From contig JARKIF010000005.1 in the NCBI GenBank assembly GCA_029378245.1, positions 1,798,001-1,862,000 of the forward strand: a stretch of DNA of 64,000 nt, in the 5' to 3' direction. The notes under the pieces are model-generated. The model was not told the origin of the DNA. It saw nothing but the letters and a program-made list of their open reading frames with translations, and ran no database searches. Origin of the DNA: Roridomyces roridus. Its lineage: Eukaryota; Basidiomycota; Agaricomycetes; Agaricales; Mycenaceae. Positions 37,264 to 47,819 of the stretch are shown here, in pieces; position 1 is the first letter of the stretch; each line of letters begins with the position of its first letter. Position numbers and translations under genes: made by a program.

Positions 37264-38366
37264 TTACATGCTTCGAACAACCTCTTCAGCTTCCATCCAA
37301 AGATCCCTTTGGCCCCATATATCCACAACCGCAGAGATAATCAACCAGCAGCTCCCCGGAGTAATATCGTCCCCTGAACGACACGCTTTCGATTGCGTTG
37401 ATGATTCCTTCAGCAGTGCAAGGTATGCGCGGGCGAGGCTCCGCAGAAGACTTGTATCGTCTGCAGACAGATAGTCCTCGACACGGGACAGAAGAAAAAA
37501 GATCCATCTGGCATGGGTTTGGGTTATGCGGTATGATTTCGATGATTGCAAGTGAAGGTTCGTCCAATGCGTGAAATACATTACAAGGCGCAACGCCATT
37601 CGCTGTGGACAAGCGTCATTCACCTGTCCAAGGGCGTAGAGTGTAGAGCATACCGGATCTATCAGCCTCAGTAACGACGGCGTCGGCTCTCGTGGCTTGT
37701 AGACGGCAGTTTCTTCGAGTGGTTCCGTCGGCGCAGATTCGTCGTCTTCATCGTACATGGACCGGGAAGATCCAAATTCCTCTGGCTCCGGGTCATCTGC
37801 AAAGGCCCTCATGCCCCGCCGTTTCTTAGACGGCTCCCACTCGGCCGCAGGTCTCCCAGATAGGAACGCCCACCACCACTCGCGTTTGTGGATATCGGGA
37901 AACGGTTCGACTTTATGAACATGGGTCGTTGGCTGGACCATATTCTGCGACTCGACGCGTCAAAAAAAACAGTACACGGAGCTTCGAGTTGGATTCACCT
38001 TTCGAAAGTTCCTGTAGTGTGTTTCAAACGAAGAACGCCACTCCGGACTCGGGAGCGCCGGGTGAACTGCAGGCAAAATATCACTCGGGGGAGGAGGAAG
38101 CCGCTCGGGGGTTTCGTACGGGTTTGGAACTCTGGTTACGTGCGGTAGATTTCGAGCGTCGCGACTGAGATGCAGAGGTTGAGTAGAGAGTGTGTGAGCG
38201 CAGGTACAAACGCGTACCGCACAGTAAAGAGGTACTGCATCCCGTCCTCGGGCTCCTGGTCAAAATTTGCCGGTAGATTTGCGACGGGGAGGATCTGCCG
38301 TCCAAAAGACATATCGCCATCGTCGTCGTCGGGGTCATGTCTGGGGAACATGGAAGACGGAGCCAT
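37264..38366 (-). CDS. GEMIN2: Gemin2/SIP1-like snRNP assembly protein
   Basis: Reverse-strand exons from ATG 38366, with introns near 38168-38223 and 37937-37990. The acidic start (MAPSSMFPRHDPDDDDGD) is followed by DGMQYLFTVRRDARNLPHV, PALPSPEWRSSFETHYRNFRK, FPDIHKREWWWAFLSG and C-terminal helices including LRLVMYFTHWTNLHL, TQTHARWIFFLLSRVED and LLRSLARAYLALLKE. This is the SIP1/Gemin2 layout: an N-terminal Sm-ring wrapping arm, then the SMN-binding helical domain. Gemin2 loads Sm proteins during snRNP assembly. A possible 30-nt intron near the LIDP codons (GTATGC...GGACAG) is a multiple of three and shorter than any other here, so it is kept as coding. It is divergent from the Lys-rich gene, 41 bp apart. 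Confidence 0.8.
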
Positions 38367-38407
38367 GAGTTGTTGTCTCCTATTGATTCCAACTTGCCCC
38401 GAACCAA

Positions 38408-39358
38408 ATGGCCGCAGAGGAGGAAATTGACAATGAGACCCTGCAAGCCCAAATCGACCTCTCCCTTTCCTTTGCGCAGAATCTGGTCTCTTCCTGGGTG
38501 AAGCCCTCATTGAAACCGACGAAAAGCTCGAGTCGTTCCTTTGATGCGGAACTCAAAGAATACATGCGTCGACCACCGAGGTACTGCGCCCTCGAGATTA
38601 TCTTCTCTAGAGGTTGAATATCCCTAGACTTGGCGTCGGTGCAGCCATCCCGGAAGCTGCAGTGTCGTCTCGGGACACTGAAAAGCTCAAATCGCATCTC
38701 AAGAAGGGCGGTAAGAGAGTGAGGGAGGACGAGGACGACACTGCCAAGCAGCTCTCAGACAACGAAGCCGAGTCCAGGGGCGCGTCAGTGAAGAAGAAAG
38801 CCCGAATAGATCCATTCGAAGCCAACAAGAAAAAGAAAAAGAAGGGTATCGAGGGGGATGTTGCTCCGGCGGTGGTTACACCCCCTCCACCAGAGCCTGT
38901 CGCTCCTGCAGAGGAGGCGAAACCGTCTGAAGATCCGTCTTCTCCCACATCTAAACGCCGCAAAAAGAAAAAGCACAAAAATAAAGACGCCCCCGATTCC
39001 GCCGCGTCTCTCCCTGGGCCAAGTACTGCTCCGCCCGAAAGCCCGGTGAAAAGTAGCACCGTTGAAGGTTGGCTGAGTTGCTTTCCGCGGTGGCGCAAAC
39101 TCAGATTTCCTCGCAGTGCCCGACTCTCCGAGACCCAGCTACGTGATTAGTAGCAGCCCGCCGACATCCCCATCCGCTCAGCGGCTCAAACTCCAGAGCG
39201 CTCTCCTTAAAGGCCCGATTCTCAACCTCACGGGGCCTCCAGCCGATGACGAAGAAGAATCAGGCGGCGAGGGCTCACCTGAGGCCTCCCAAAAGAAAAA
39301 GCGGAAGAGGAAGAAGAAGAAGAAGAGCATGGGCGCTCGGCAGGAACAGCCGGTATAG
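38408..39358 (+). CDS. Lys-rich nuclear protein, DUF3245-like
   Basis: Exons 38408 to about 38580, about 38627 to 39067 and about 39116 to 39358. The N-terminus (DNETLQAQIDLSLSFAQNLVSSWVKPS) resembles the short conserved helix and SSW motif of fungal DUF3245 proteins. The rest is low-complexity: alternating acidic segments and Lys runs (NKKKKKKG, SKRRKKKKHKNK, KKRKRKKKKK), a PSYVISSSPPTSPSAQRLKL patch and LLKGPILNLTG. The Lys runs would serve as nuclear/nucleolar signals. No biochemical function is known to me. The tiny promoter shared with Gemin2 suggests co-expression with an RNA-processing gene. Confidence 0.68.
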
Positions 39359-39899
39359 CGTGTAGAACTGGATGGAGTTGCGCAGAATATCATTCGTTCT
39401 TCAATACTGGTATGGAATGGACTCGGGTTCAACAGCGTCTTTGACACAGGGCCGCCTTTCATGCACATGACGCACAACAGCGGCAAGTGGTCGAGAAGAA
39501 TGCACAGACTGCCGTCCTCGAAACAGGGCATCCAAAAGGTAATTTATCTGTTCGTGACTCCCAACAGCGGGAAGTGGTCGAGCATATGGATTCACCTGAA
39601 GGAAAATTCCAAGCCCTTGAAACAGGGAATCTAACTGTTCGTGACTCACGACGACGGCTGGAGACGTAGGCCGAAACCATCGGATTCAGCTGGCGCGATG
39701 GCAATGGAATTGTGGAGACCGAGTCACCAGCTCGAATAGGCGCAAGTCGGTCAGGTTGCATTTCGCACGTCTAATCTAATACGTTTGGGCGCTTGTGGAC
39801 CCACAAATTCAAACAAACCGAATCAATAGAAGATACACAGAAAATACAGTTCCAAGGTAGAGATAAGGTAGACGACATATGTGATCGTGTATGAATATG
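39359..39899. repeat. Intergenic stretch with a degenerate ~87-bp direct repeat
   Basis: Between 39481 and about 39655 two diverged copies share CGG(C/G)AAGTGGTCGAG (39481 and 39568), GAAACAGGG (39520 and 39619) and CTGTTCGTGACTC (39548 and 39635). The spacing is 87 nt for two anchors and 99 nt for the third, so one copy carries an indel. No convincing gene covers it. Confidence 0.6.
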
Positions 39900-40479
39900 T
39901 CACCGCCCAGTCTGCCTCCGTTGTGGGGTGACTCGAGATGAGCTCTGGCGAGATCCACCGGCAGCAGGGCGTCGACTAGTGGACTGATGAGAGTAGGAGG
40001 GATGCGAAGATCTACGAGGAGGAGAAGCAGGCTGTCCGACGACCCTACCACCACGGGAGCTAGGATGTCGGGTCTGGGAGCCCTTACCCACAGGTCGTGG
40101 CGGGGGAGGGCGTGACTTCGGATTGAGCGTACCGAAGAGAGCAGATGAGCCAGTGTTTCGTCGATCAGGGCGAGACTTTGGGTGTGCGCTGTTCTTGGAC
40201 TTCTGGTGATTCTTGTATGCACGCGCCTGGCGCATTTCGGCCATGCCCTGCAAGTTTTGAGCCAAGAGACTCGAAGCGGGCTGGCGCCACATACTCTGCT
40301 ACGAAGATCCTCGTCACCCAAGAGGGTCCCTCGCATCTTGGCCAACCAACCATGCATCACAGATGGCGGAGGTCCACCACGACGTCTGGTACCGTCGGAA
40401 TGAAACTTGGGATCGGGAGATTAGACAAGAAATTGGCAACGGAAGTAAATCGTACATGAGACGCCCATTCGATCTTCAT
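39900..40479 (-). CDS. Basic Arg/Pro-rich protein, unknown function
   Basis: Reverse-strand exons joined from a probable ATG at 40479 by a GTACGA...CCCAAG intron (about 40408-40456) and a GTATGT...TTGCAG intron (about 40246-40295) to the stop at 39900. The central block MHGWLAKMRGTLLGDEDLRS followed by RGMAEMRQARAYKNH is helical and looks conserved in style; the rest is Arg/Ser/Pro/His-rich and disordered. Splicing is supported by near-consensus sites and an uninterrupted joined frame. The start is uncertain. I do not recognise a family. The composition suggests an RNA- or chromatin-associated protein, but that is a guess. Confidence 0.45.
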
Positions 40480-41363
40480 CGAGAATCAAGAGCAGAGAAC
40501 AAGGGAGATAAAGAAGAGTTCCTGAGCCGCCAGAAAGAGAGAGGATGCAGGCAGCAAGCCGGCACAGCCTGGAGAAAACGCTTGAGCAGAGAGGCAGACT
40601 GAGATCAATGATTGTATGTGCATGTATGGCAGCGTACCCACCTCGTTTCACAGTGACGTCTTCACCTTCACTCCGTCGTTCAAGGCACTCGTCCTTGTTC
40701 CCAAAAGATTGGAATATATTTCATCTACCAAAAATCCACAAATTCAGACATCCTGAATTGTCACTGGTAATGGCGAAAACTCGAAAAACGGCGCTCAGTG
40801 ACAGCAAATGACTCCTCTGGCGACCTCTACCAAGCTTGCTGACCCCCGACGTAAACTTACCTTGTGGGCCTCTTCCGCCGGCATCCGATTCCGGCGCGAA
40901 TCTGAGCGAATACCCTTCTCTACCACGTTTTTTCCATCTTCGGCATGTAGATCCTGAGCACAGGTTTCCCTCGTTTTTTCAGTGTACCATATCGAACGAG
41001 GCACCGTCCAGAACGTTGAACAACCCAGTCCACTGATCCGCCATGAACGCATCGCCTTAGGCTGCTAGTCCCATTCCGCCAACATACCATGCAGCTGCCC
41101 CGAAAAGGTTTCTGCTTCATACCTTGTTCTCGCATCGCCGAGCCCCAGCCGTCATCCAACTTAACCTTGAATTTTGCATCGCCATCCGCTCCGTTCGTTC
41201 ACTCTGTACTTCCTTTCATGCCTGGTTTCGGACCGTAGTCACCACCGACACAAGACGCGGCCTTCGTCAGTAGCCGCATCCGCAAAAATGAAGGGTACAA
41301 GAGGAGGAGCGGTTTCGGTTTCACTCATCGTCGCAGTCCCAAGCACCTCAGCGCACATTCGAC
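40480..41363. other. Intergenic stretch
   Basis: Roughly 880 bp upstream of the phosphatase-like gene. Short frames on both strands show no domain or splice pattern. An in-line ATG at 41288 lies in a different frame from the phosphatase and is not used. Nothing else is seen. Confidence 0.45.
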
Positions 41364-42108
41364 ATGGTTTGGAAGAACGTAGACGCCATCATCGAGAACA
41401 AGCTTTACTTGGGCAAGTCAGTAACCTTTTTAGGCCTCGTGATCGTCGCACTCGGTATTTATGCACTCTCATACAGCCTTGTTGCCGCTCGCTCTACCAG
41501 ATCGCTGACAGGTAAGCTTTTCTTGACCTACCCTATTTTCCGCCTCTCAATGGACTCGTTCACAGAGCGGCGCATCACGCATGTTCTGTCTGTCTGCACC
41601 GACGCTATTCCCGCCGAGTTACCGCAGTCGGGCATCCAACACATGCGCATTCCGATTGAGGACGTGGACTATGCCGACCTTTTGATCCACCTCCCGTCGG
41701 CTTGCCAGTTTATCGACCATGCGATACGATCTGGCGGCGCCATCCTGGTTCACGATGTCCAGGTCGGTTATTTCTCTCTTCTCGACATGGAAATCCTGAC
41801 CAGAACGCTACAGGGTGTGTCTCGCAGCGCAGCCGTCGTTGCTGCTTACCGTGAGCATCTTTTTGTGTTTTTGAGTCGTCCGCCAGCTGAGCACGTTTCA
41901 AGTTATGTGGTCTCGACGCTTCAGTCACACTCAGGCTCTGGAGCTGATTCGACGAGCACGCGACCAGATTTGGCCGAACGCTGGCTTTCAAGAACAACTT
42001 GTCCTTTTCGAGTTGTGTCAGTATGCCCCTTCGCCTTCAAACGGCATCTACCAGAGCTGGAGATACAAGCTTGATCGTCGGCTTCGGGCAGCGGGCATCC
42101 GTCGATAG
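41364..42108 (+). CDS. Dual-specificity phosphatase-like protein with Cys-to-Asp active site (probable pseudophosphatase)
   Basis: Exons 41364-41416, 41477-41511, 41566-41762, 41814-41850 and 41903-42108 give about 175 residues. The fold is a DUSP: IIENKLYLGNLVAARST, RITHVLSVC, HMRIPIEDVDYADLL (the usual general-acid loop) and IDHAIRSGGAILVH. The P-loop then reads HDVQGVSRSAAVVAAYLM instead of HCxxGxSRS. The codon at 41754-41756 is GAT (Asp) where the catalytic Cys should be; the following Gly, Ser and Arg are intact. The exon junction (41762/41814) falls three codons later and does not offer an alternative Cys. Without the nucleophile it cannot form the phosphocysteine intermediate, so a phosphate-binding or scaffold role, as in STYX proteins, is inferred. 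The C-terminal helical part (FQEQLVLFELCQYAPSP) is complete. Confidence 0.85.
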
Positions 42109-42330
42109 TCACACTAGACCTCAAAAACTGTAAAGCTGTAGCACACTTGCTACACTTCCTACTACAATTCGTCCTTCTATCCCTTCTTCTAGATTTAACT
42201 TAATATCTTGCAATCCATTCACTCTTGAAAGAATTTGTAAAAAATGAGTGGGATCGACATCAACGGCCCCGCCGAGTCATGATGATGTCGTTAAAGTCAG
42301 TGCGCTCGCTGCCCCGCCGCCGCAGCCACA

Positions 42331-42390
42331 CGTAGGGCTACGTAGGGCGAACGTAGGGCGACGTGTCCGGGAGGGGTAGTAGTATAAGAA
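42331..42390 (+). promoter_or_regulatory. ARF1 upstream region: three CGTAGGGC repeats and a TATA-like box
   Basis: CGTAGGGC occurs at 42331, 42341 and 42352, spaced 10-11 nt, i.e. on one face of the helix. It is followed by TATAAGAA near 42383 and a pyrimidine-rich stretch before the ATG at 42509. The phased repeats look like a transcription-factor site array for the highly expressed ARF1 gene. The factor is unknown. Confidence 0.5.
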
Positions 42391-42508
42391 GTGGGCCACG
42401 CAGATGGCCTGAGCGGCAATACTTACAGGACAGCTCTTTGCCTACGTAAACAAACACCATCTGCTCTCGTCTCTACCACTTTCTCCTCCACCCCCCCAAA
42501 CCTCCATC

Positions 42509-43322
<814 letters not shown>

Positions 43323-43547
43323 TCGCTCGGAATACTTTATAGCGTTTGTTTACACGTGTCACGATCCTCACGACAAGCGCGTCCCTCCCTTACTTCACCT
43401 CGCTATAGTCTGTCTCCCTCTGCCCTATTCATCGTTCTTTCTATTACTCTCCGAGCCCCCGGCACTTTTTTTTATCACGGTTCTTCCCTTTTTATGTATA
43501 AAATTGACCTGTCGCGGTCATATAAAATGCTCGTTGACCCTAGACTA

Positions 43548-46409
43548 TCAACGTCCTTCGCCGGGGAACAGTCGACCCACAGAGTCGGCCTCTTTCCGCC
43601 TGCGATCACCCAGCTCGCGTGATGCTGCGTCCCGCTGAGATGCCCCGTACCTGGCTAGCTTGTCCAGCAACGACTGTAGTCTCTTGTACTTCACAGCGGC
43701 GTAGGACGTTTGGCGCATAGCTGGGACGAGGTATTCTTGGACGGTATTGTTCAGAGGGATCGCCGTCGTCTGAGAGTCGTGTTTAATCTTTGTTTAAATG
43801 GGACTGTGCTTGCTTACCGTCCGCAATTCCACAAACACGTTGGAGAGGTGGCCTCTTCCTATCCGGCGCAGCTCTTCTTCCAAAAAGTCGACATCAATGA
43901 GGATGTTGGAGATGGCATTCTCGTTCATCATCGGAATATTTCGGCCAGTCAAAAAGTCCTTTTTAAATTTGCGTCAGGAAAGGCTCGAGAGTGAATGGAA
44001 TGTCTCCCACCATCAAGCACTCGGCGATATAAGCCACAGCGCCCTTGTACGCCTCATCCTTGTACGATTCTTTGATGACCAGCGAATCGACGACGGTCGT
44101 CAACCAGTTGACCAGTTCGTACAGGTACATGCTCGGTGCGTCCTCGCGCACGTCCGGAGTCCAGTTGTACTCTGACAACCCGAAAAAATCGTCTAGCTTC
44201 GAGGAGATGAGACCTGTGATTCGGGCGAGTGCTTTGGAGAGGGTCGTCTCAAAGGAGGAGGAGGCGTTGAGTTTGATTGTCCCGCCCCGACCTGAGGAGC
44301 TGGGCGGGGGTGAGTTGAGAAGATTGGATAGCAGACGGCTTACCGCAGATTCGTCAACGACCGTTGCAGCTCTGCGCAGGCAACTTGGAAATGCTCGAGG
44401 TTGGTCACGATCTGAGCGATTTGCGTCAGGGTCGAAGTCCCTGCTAAGCGTTGGCCGATGGTTTTACTGATGTGGTCAATGAGGAGGCCGTCCAATGACT
44501 GCACAACGTGAATAGGCGTCGAGACAAGTACAGTGGACTGACCTTGTTGAGTAATTCGTCGATATTGCGGTGGTGTTGTGATACACCCTCGACAAATGCG
44601 TAGAATTTCTTGATAAATTCTCGAATCTGGGCTGAGTGTCAGTCGCTTTCTCGAAAGTACAACCACACCCACGTCTTGGCAGCATAGATAGAACGTCTGT
44701 GACCAAGGAAGACTGTACGGCAGCGGACTCCTGGACTGAGTGTCAGTCCTAGTTCAATTGAATCTTTTTTCCACCGCACTCTAGAATGGTTTGCTTCTCT
44801 TCCTCGCTGATCCAAACGACGTCCAACACCGTGTTGGCTTGATTCTCTGTCTCCACCTGCATCGAGATGTTGTCGTCTTTCTTGACGATCTGTCGAACTG
44901 TCAGCCAAGCACTCCAGTACAGACTCCGCAAGACGGACATCATCGAATCGCCGACTGAATTGTGTCTCCAACAGACGAGCATATTTCTCAAAAAGCACGA
45001 TAATGAACGAATGCAGAGGCACTGTCGAGTAATTCGAGGACTGTAGGTATCTCAGTCATATGTGGGCTGTCAGACGGAGCAACACACCTCCAGCGTCATG
45101 ATGAATCCAATCAAACACTCTTTCACCGAAAGGAAGGAGCCAGGATCTGTCTCCGTTCGGAGGGCGCTGTCGATGGCGAATGTTAGGCGACCGATCAGGC
45201 CGTCCCAGAGTTCTTCCACGTCTCGCTCTGAGCGGAAGGTCCCCGTGGTTTCGAGCACGTGGGATTCGACGATGAAGAAGCCAGCGATTTCTTGTGTGAG
45301 TGCGGGGAGAGACGAAAGGGGAAGCGGGCTGGGTAGAATCAGGTCGGATTGAGCCTGGGTAGAGTTAGACGATTGCAGTTGTAGACAGAAGCGCGTATAC
45401 TTTGCGATCGGCCTGGTATGACCTCTGCAGCTCGTCAAGAGAATCGAGGGTTGTGTATATGTGGATACACTCGAATAGTGGCTTGAAGTCGACACGTATT
45501 CGGTCATTGTCGAGGACGTCAACTGTGGCAAGCACTGAGTCGGGAAATATAGCAGAGAAGAGCAACTTACATTCAGTCTTCTCGTAAGTCACGAGCTCGA
45601 CTGCGCTGCCGACACGACTCTGGCGCAATGATGGATCCTTCTCTCGTCGTGCTCTCCACCGTCGTGTTCGCGTCTCCATTGCTTCCAGAGCGAGACCGCC
45701 AACGTCCTCACTGATGTTCCGGATTTCAAGAAGCCATTGCTTCATCGAAGCGGTTACTGCGTCCTTGATCTGACCGCGCAATGAGGGGAGTGAGGACAAG
45801 AGGTATTGGAAGAAGGGTGTCTGAGATAATGAAGTCGGGGGCATGCTCTGGATGTCATCCAGTGACTGTATAACATTTCATTCAAAATGACTATGGAACA
45901 CAAGAAATGCAACCGACCCTCAGTGCGCTCCAGTATTTGCCCTCTCTGACCATTTCTCCGACGCGGTTGACGACGTCGAGGACGCGGAGACACGCCTGGA
46001 GAGTGTCAATTGCCTCATCGAGATTGGCGGCAGTCTTCTTGGACTGTAGCAGTCCGCGCTTCTTCTCAACGAGCCCACGTCCCAATTGTGCGACACTGGC
46101 GTCGAGTGATGAGATGTTTTCCCTCATCTTGTCCGTGTATGATTTGACGGTGAAGAGGGTGGAGACTGAGGATATAAAGTCCTGGTAGTTGTCGCCACAT
46201 ATCTTCTCAATGTCTGCATCCTTGGATTCTATGAGCCCCTGGACGGTGCGGAGAAATGCTTCCTGTTGGCGGTTCTGGTGAATCTGTTTGATGATAGGGC
46301 CGAGTTGCTCGAGATTCTCAGACGACGAGGAGGCGTCGAGGAGATGGATTTGCTGGAGCTGCTGGTCGACGCTCTCCTGGGTGAACTGCGCGCGTCTTCG
46401 AGGAGGCAT
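43548..46409 (-). CDS. SEC15: Exocyst subunit SEC15 (EXOC6)
   Basis: Reverse-strand exons from ATG 46409 join across about ten short introns to TGA 43548, about 780 residues. Diagnostic parts are: QQIHLLDASSSSENLEQLGP; KDADIEKICGDNYQDFISSV; a coiled coil with GLVEKKRGLLQSKKTAANLDEA; LQACLRVLDVVNRVGEMVREGKYWSALR; TPFFQYLLSSLPSLRGQIKDAV; and a C-terminal domain with PSMYLYELVNWLTTVVDSL, KGAVAYIAECLMVGDIPF and VDFLEEELRRIGRGHL. Sec15 links the Rab GTPase Sec4 on vesicles to the exocyst and binds Sec10 directly. Sec10 is also in this window. Individual intron limits in 44170-45070 are approximate. Confidence 0.9.
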
Positions 46410-46548
46410 GATGCCGTTGTCGTCTGATCGATCAGGCCTGGATCACTCGATCAAGCCTATCGGCCCTTCGGGTTAATCTTCAAGACGCGATGAAATAAAT
46501 TCTCTCTCTCTGGTTCCCCTCTTTGGTCGGATCTCTCCAGTCTCAGCG

Positions 46549-47587
46549 ATGCCTTCCACAACTTTCCACGTAGATGCCGCCCTATTTGACATGGAAAATA
46601 CCGTTCTCCGAGCACTCCGATGCAAGTTCTGAACTCTTCTCTAGGACGGCACCCTCCTCGAGTCCAAGGCCGGCGTGGAAGGGGCATGGTACCTCTTCAA
46701 GGAGACTTACCCCGACATCGATCTGGACTACATCTTTCAGTGTGAGTCTCGAACAAAAGCACCAAGGCCAATCTACATGACTGCTCAGCCAACCATGGTG
46801 TCCGCACGGTCGAAAGTCTCCGTCTGTACTGCGGCCTCACTGATCCGGAGGAAATAGAGGTACTGCACATCTATTCTCGATGAGTCATATCTTGATTTGC
46901 GGTAGAGAGAGGCCGCGCGCTTCGAGACAGCCATAGTCACCACCGCTGCCAAGAGCGGACAAGGCATCGTCCTGATCCCGGGAGTGCAAGAAGCCATGGG
47001 CATCGTAGGTTTCTTCTTTTCTCTCTAATCGAACACAACTAAGAGTTTTAGCTTGCTCCTGTGAGCAAGCTCCCCAACCCCCGCTGGGCCATCTGCACCT
47101 CTGCGACGCGCTCCTACGCGACTACCGCTCTCGGTCTGGTCAAAATATCCATCCCAGACGTGTTCGTCGCCGCAGAGGACGTCACGCAGGGCAAACCATG
47201 GTAAAATATCTTCGCCTGCTCCGTCCGTATGCTCAACCGCGCAGCCCCGACCCGTACCTCCTCGGCGCCAAGCGGTGCGGGGTCAAGCCCGAAAACTGTA
47301 CGCTCCACTCTTATCCTCTTCATCGTCCATATAAACACACTGTAGGCGTAGTCTTTGAAGACGCCCCGGCCGGGGTCATCAGCGGCAAAGCAGCAGGGTG
47401 CAAGACCATCGGCTTCCTCACGTCGCACACCAGAGCACAAATGGAGGTTGCCAAGCCTGATTTCTTGGTAAAGGACATGTCGAGGTGCGCAACTTGATCT
47501 CTGCAAGTCCGGGATGCTCACTCGTCCGAAAGCGTCACCCTCAAGCTCACCGAGAATGGGATAGATATTACCGTCAACACAGACTAG
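46549..47587 (+). CDS. HAD-superfamily sugar/glycerol phosphatase-like protein, motif I split by an atypical intron
   Basis: Exons run from ATG 46549 through introns near 46603-46644 (or 46594-46644), 46742-46789, 46860-46905, 47008-47050, 47203-47245, 47300-47345 and 47486-47531 to TAG 47587. They give about 245 residues similar to DL-glycerol-3-phosphatase/2-deoxyglucose-6-phosphatase: FDM/DGTLLESKAGVEGAW, CTSATRSYATTAL (motif II Ser/Thr), GKPCPDPYLLGAKRCG (motif III Lys) and VVFEDAPAGVISGKAAGCKTIGF (motif IV). The first intron has no GT directly after FDM. The nearest in-phase donor, GTTCTC at 46603, inserts Glu-Asn-Thr between FDM and DGT and would disrupt the DxDGT nucleophile motif; a GA donor at 46594 would restore it. 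It is divergent from SEC15 (139 bp). Confidence 0.78.
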
Positions 47588-47819
47588 AAAGACACACTTA
47601 GAACATACCCTCATTAGAGGCACATTACTCTTAGACCGTAATATACCGCAGTAAAAAAGTTTTATTAGAAGGAAACCGTCGTGTAAGGAAAGAGGGAGAA
47701 CGTGAAGTGGTGACATGAGCAGAGGCGAGAACAAATGAGCGTACGCGTAACGATGAGCAAGAAACCGGGGGTATTTTAGTTGTCGGAAAACGGAGTCACA
47801 TCCACAACTCCGCAATCAT

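Noticed and set aside
37642..37671. Possible 30-nt intron (GTATGC...GGACAG) in the Gemin2 gene
   Set aside because: It is a multiple of three, shorter than any other intron here, and the frame is open through it, so it was kept as coding.
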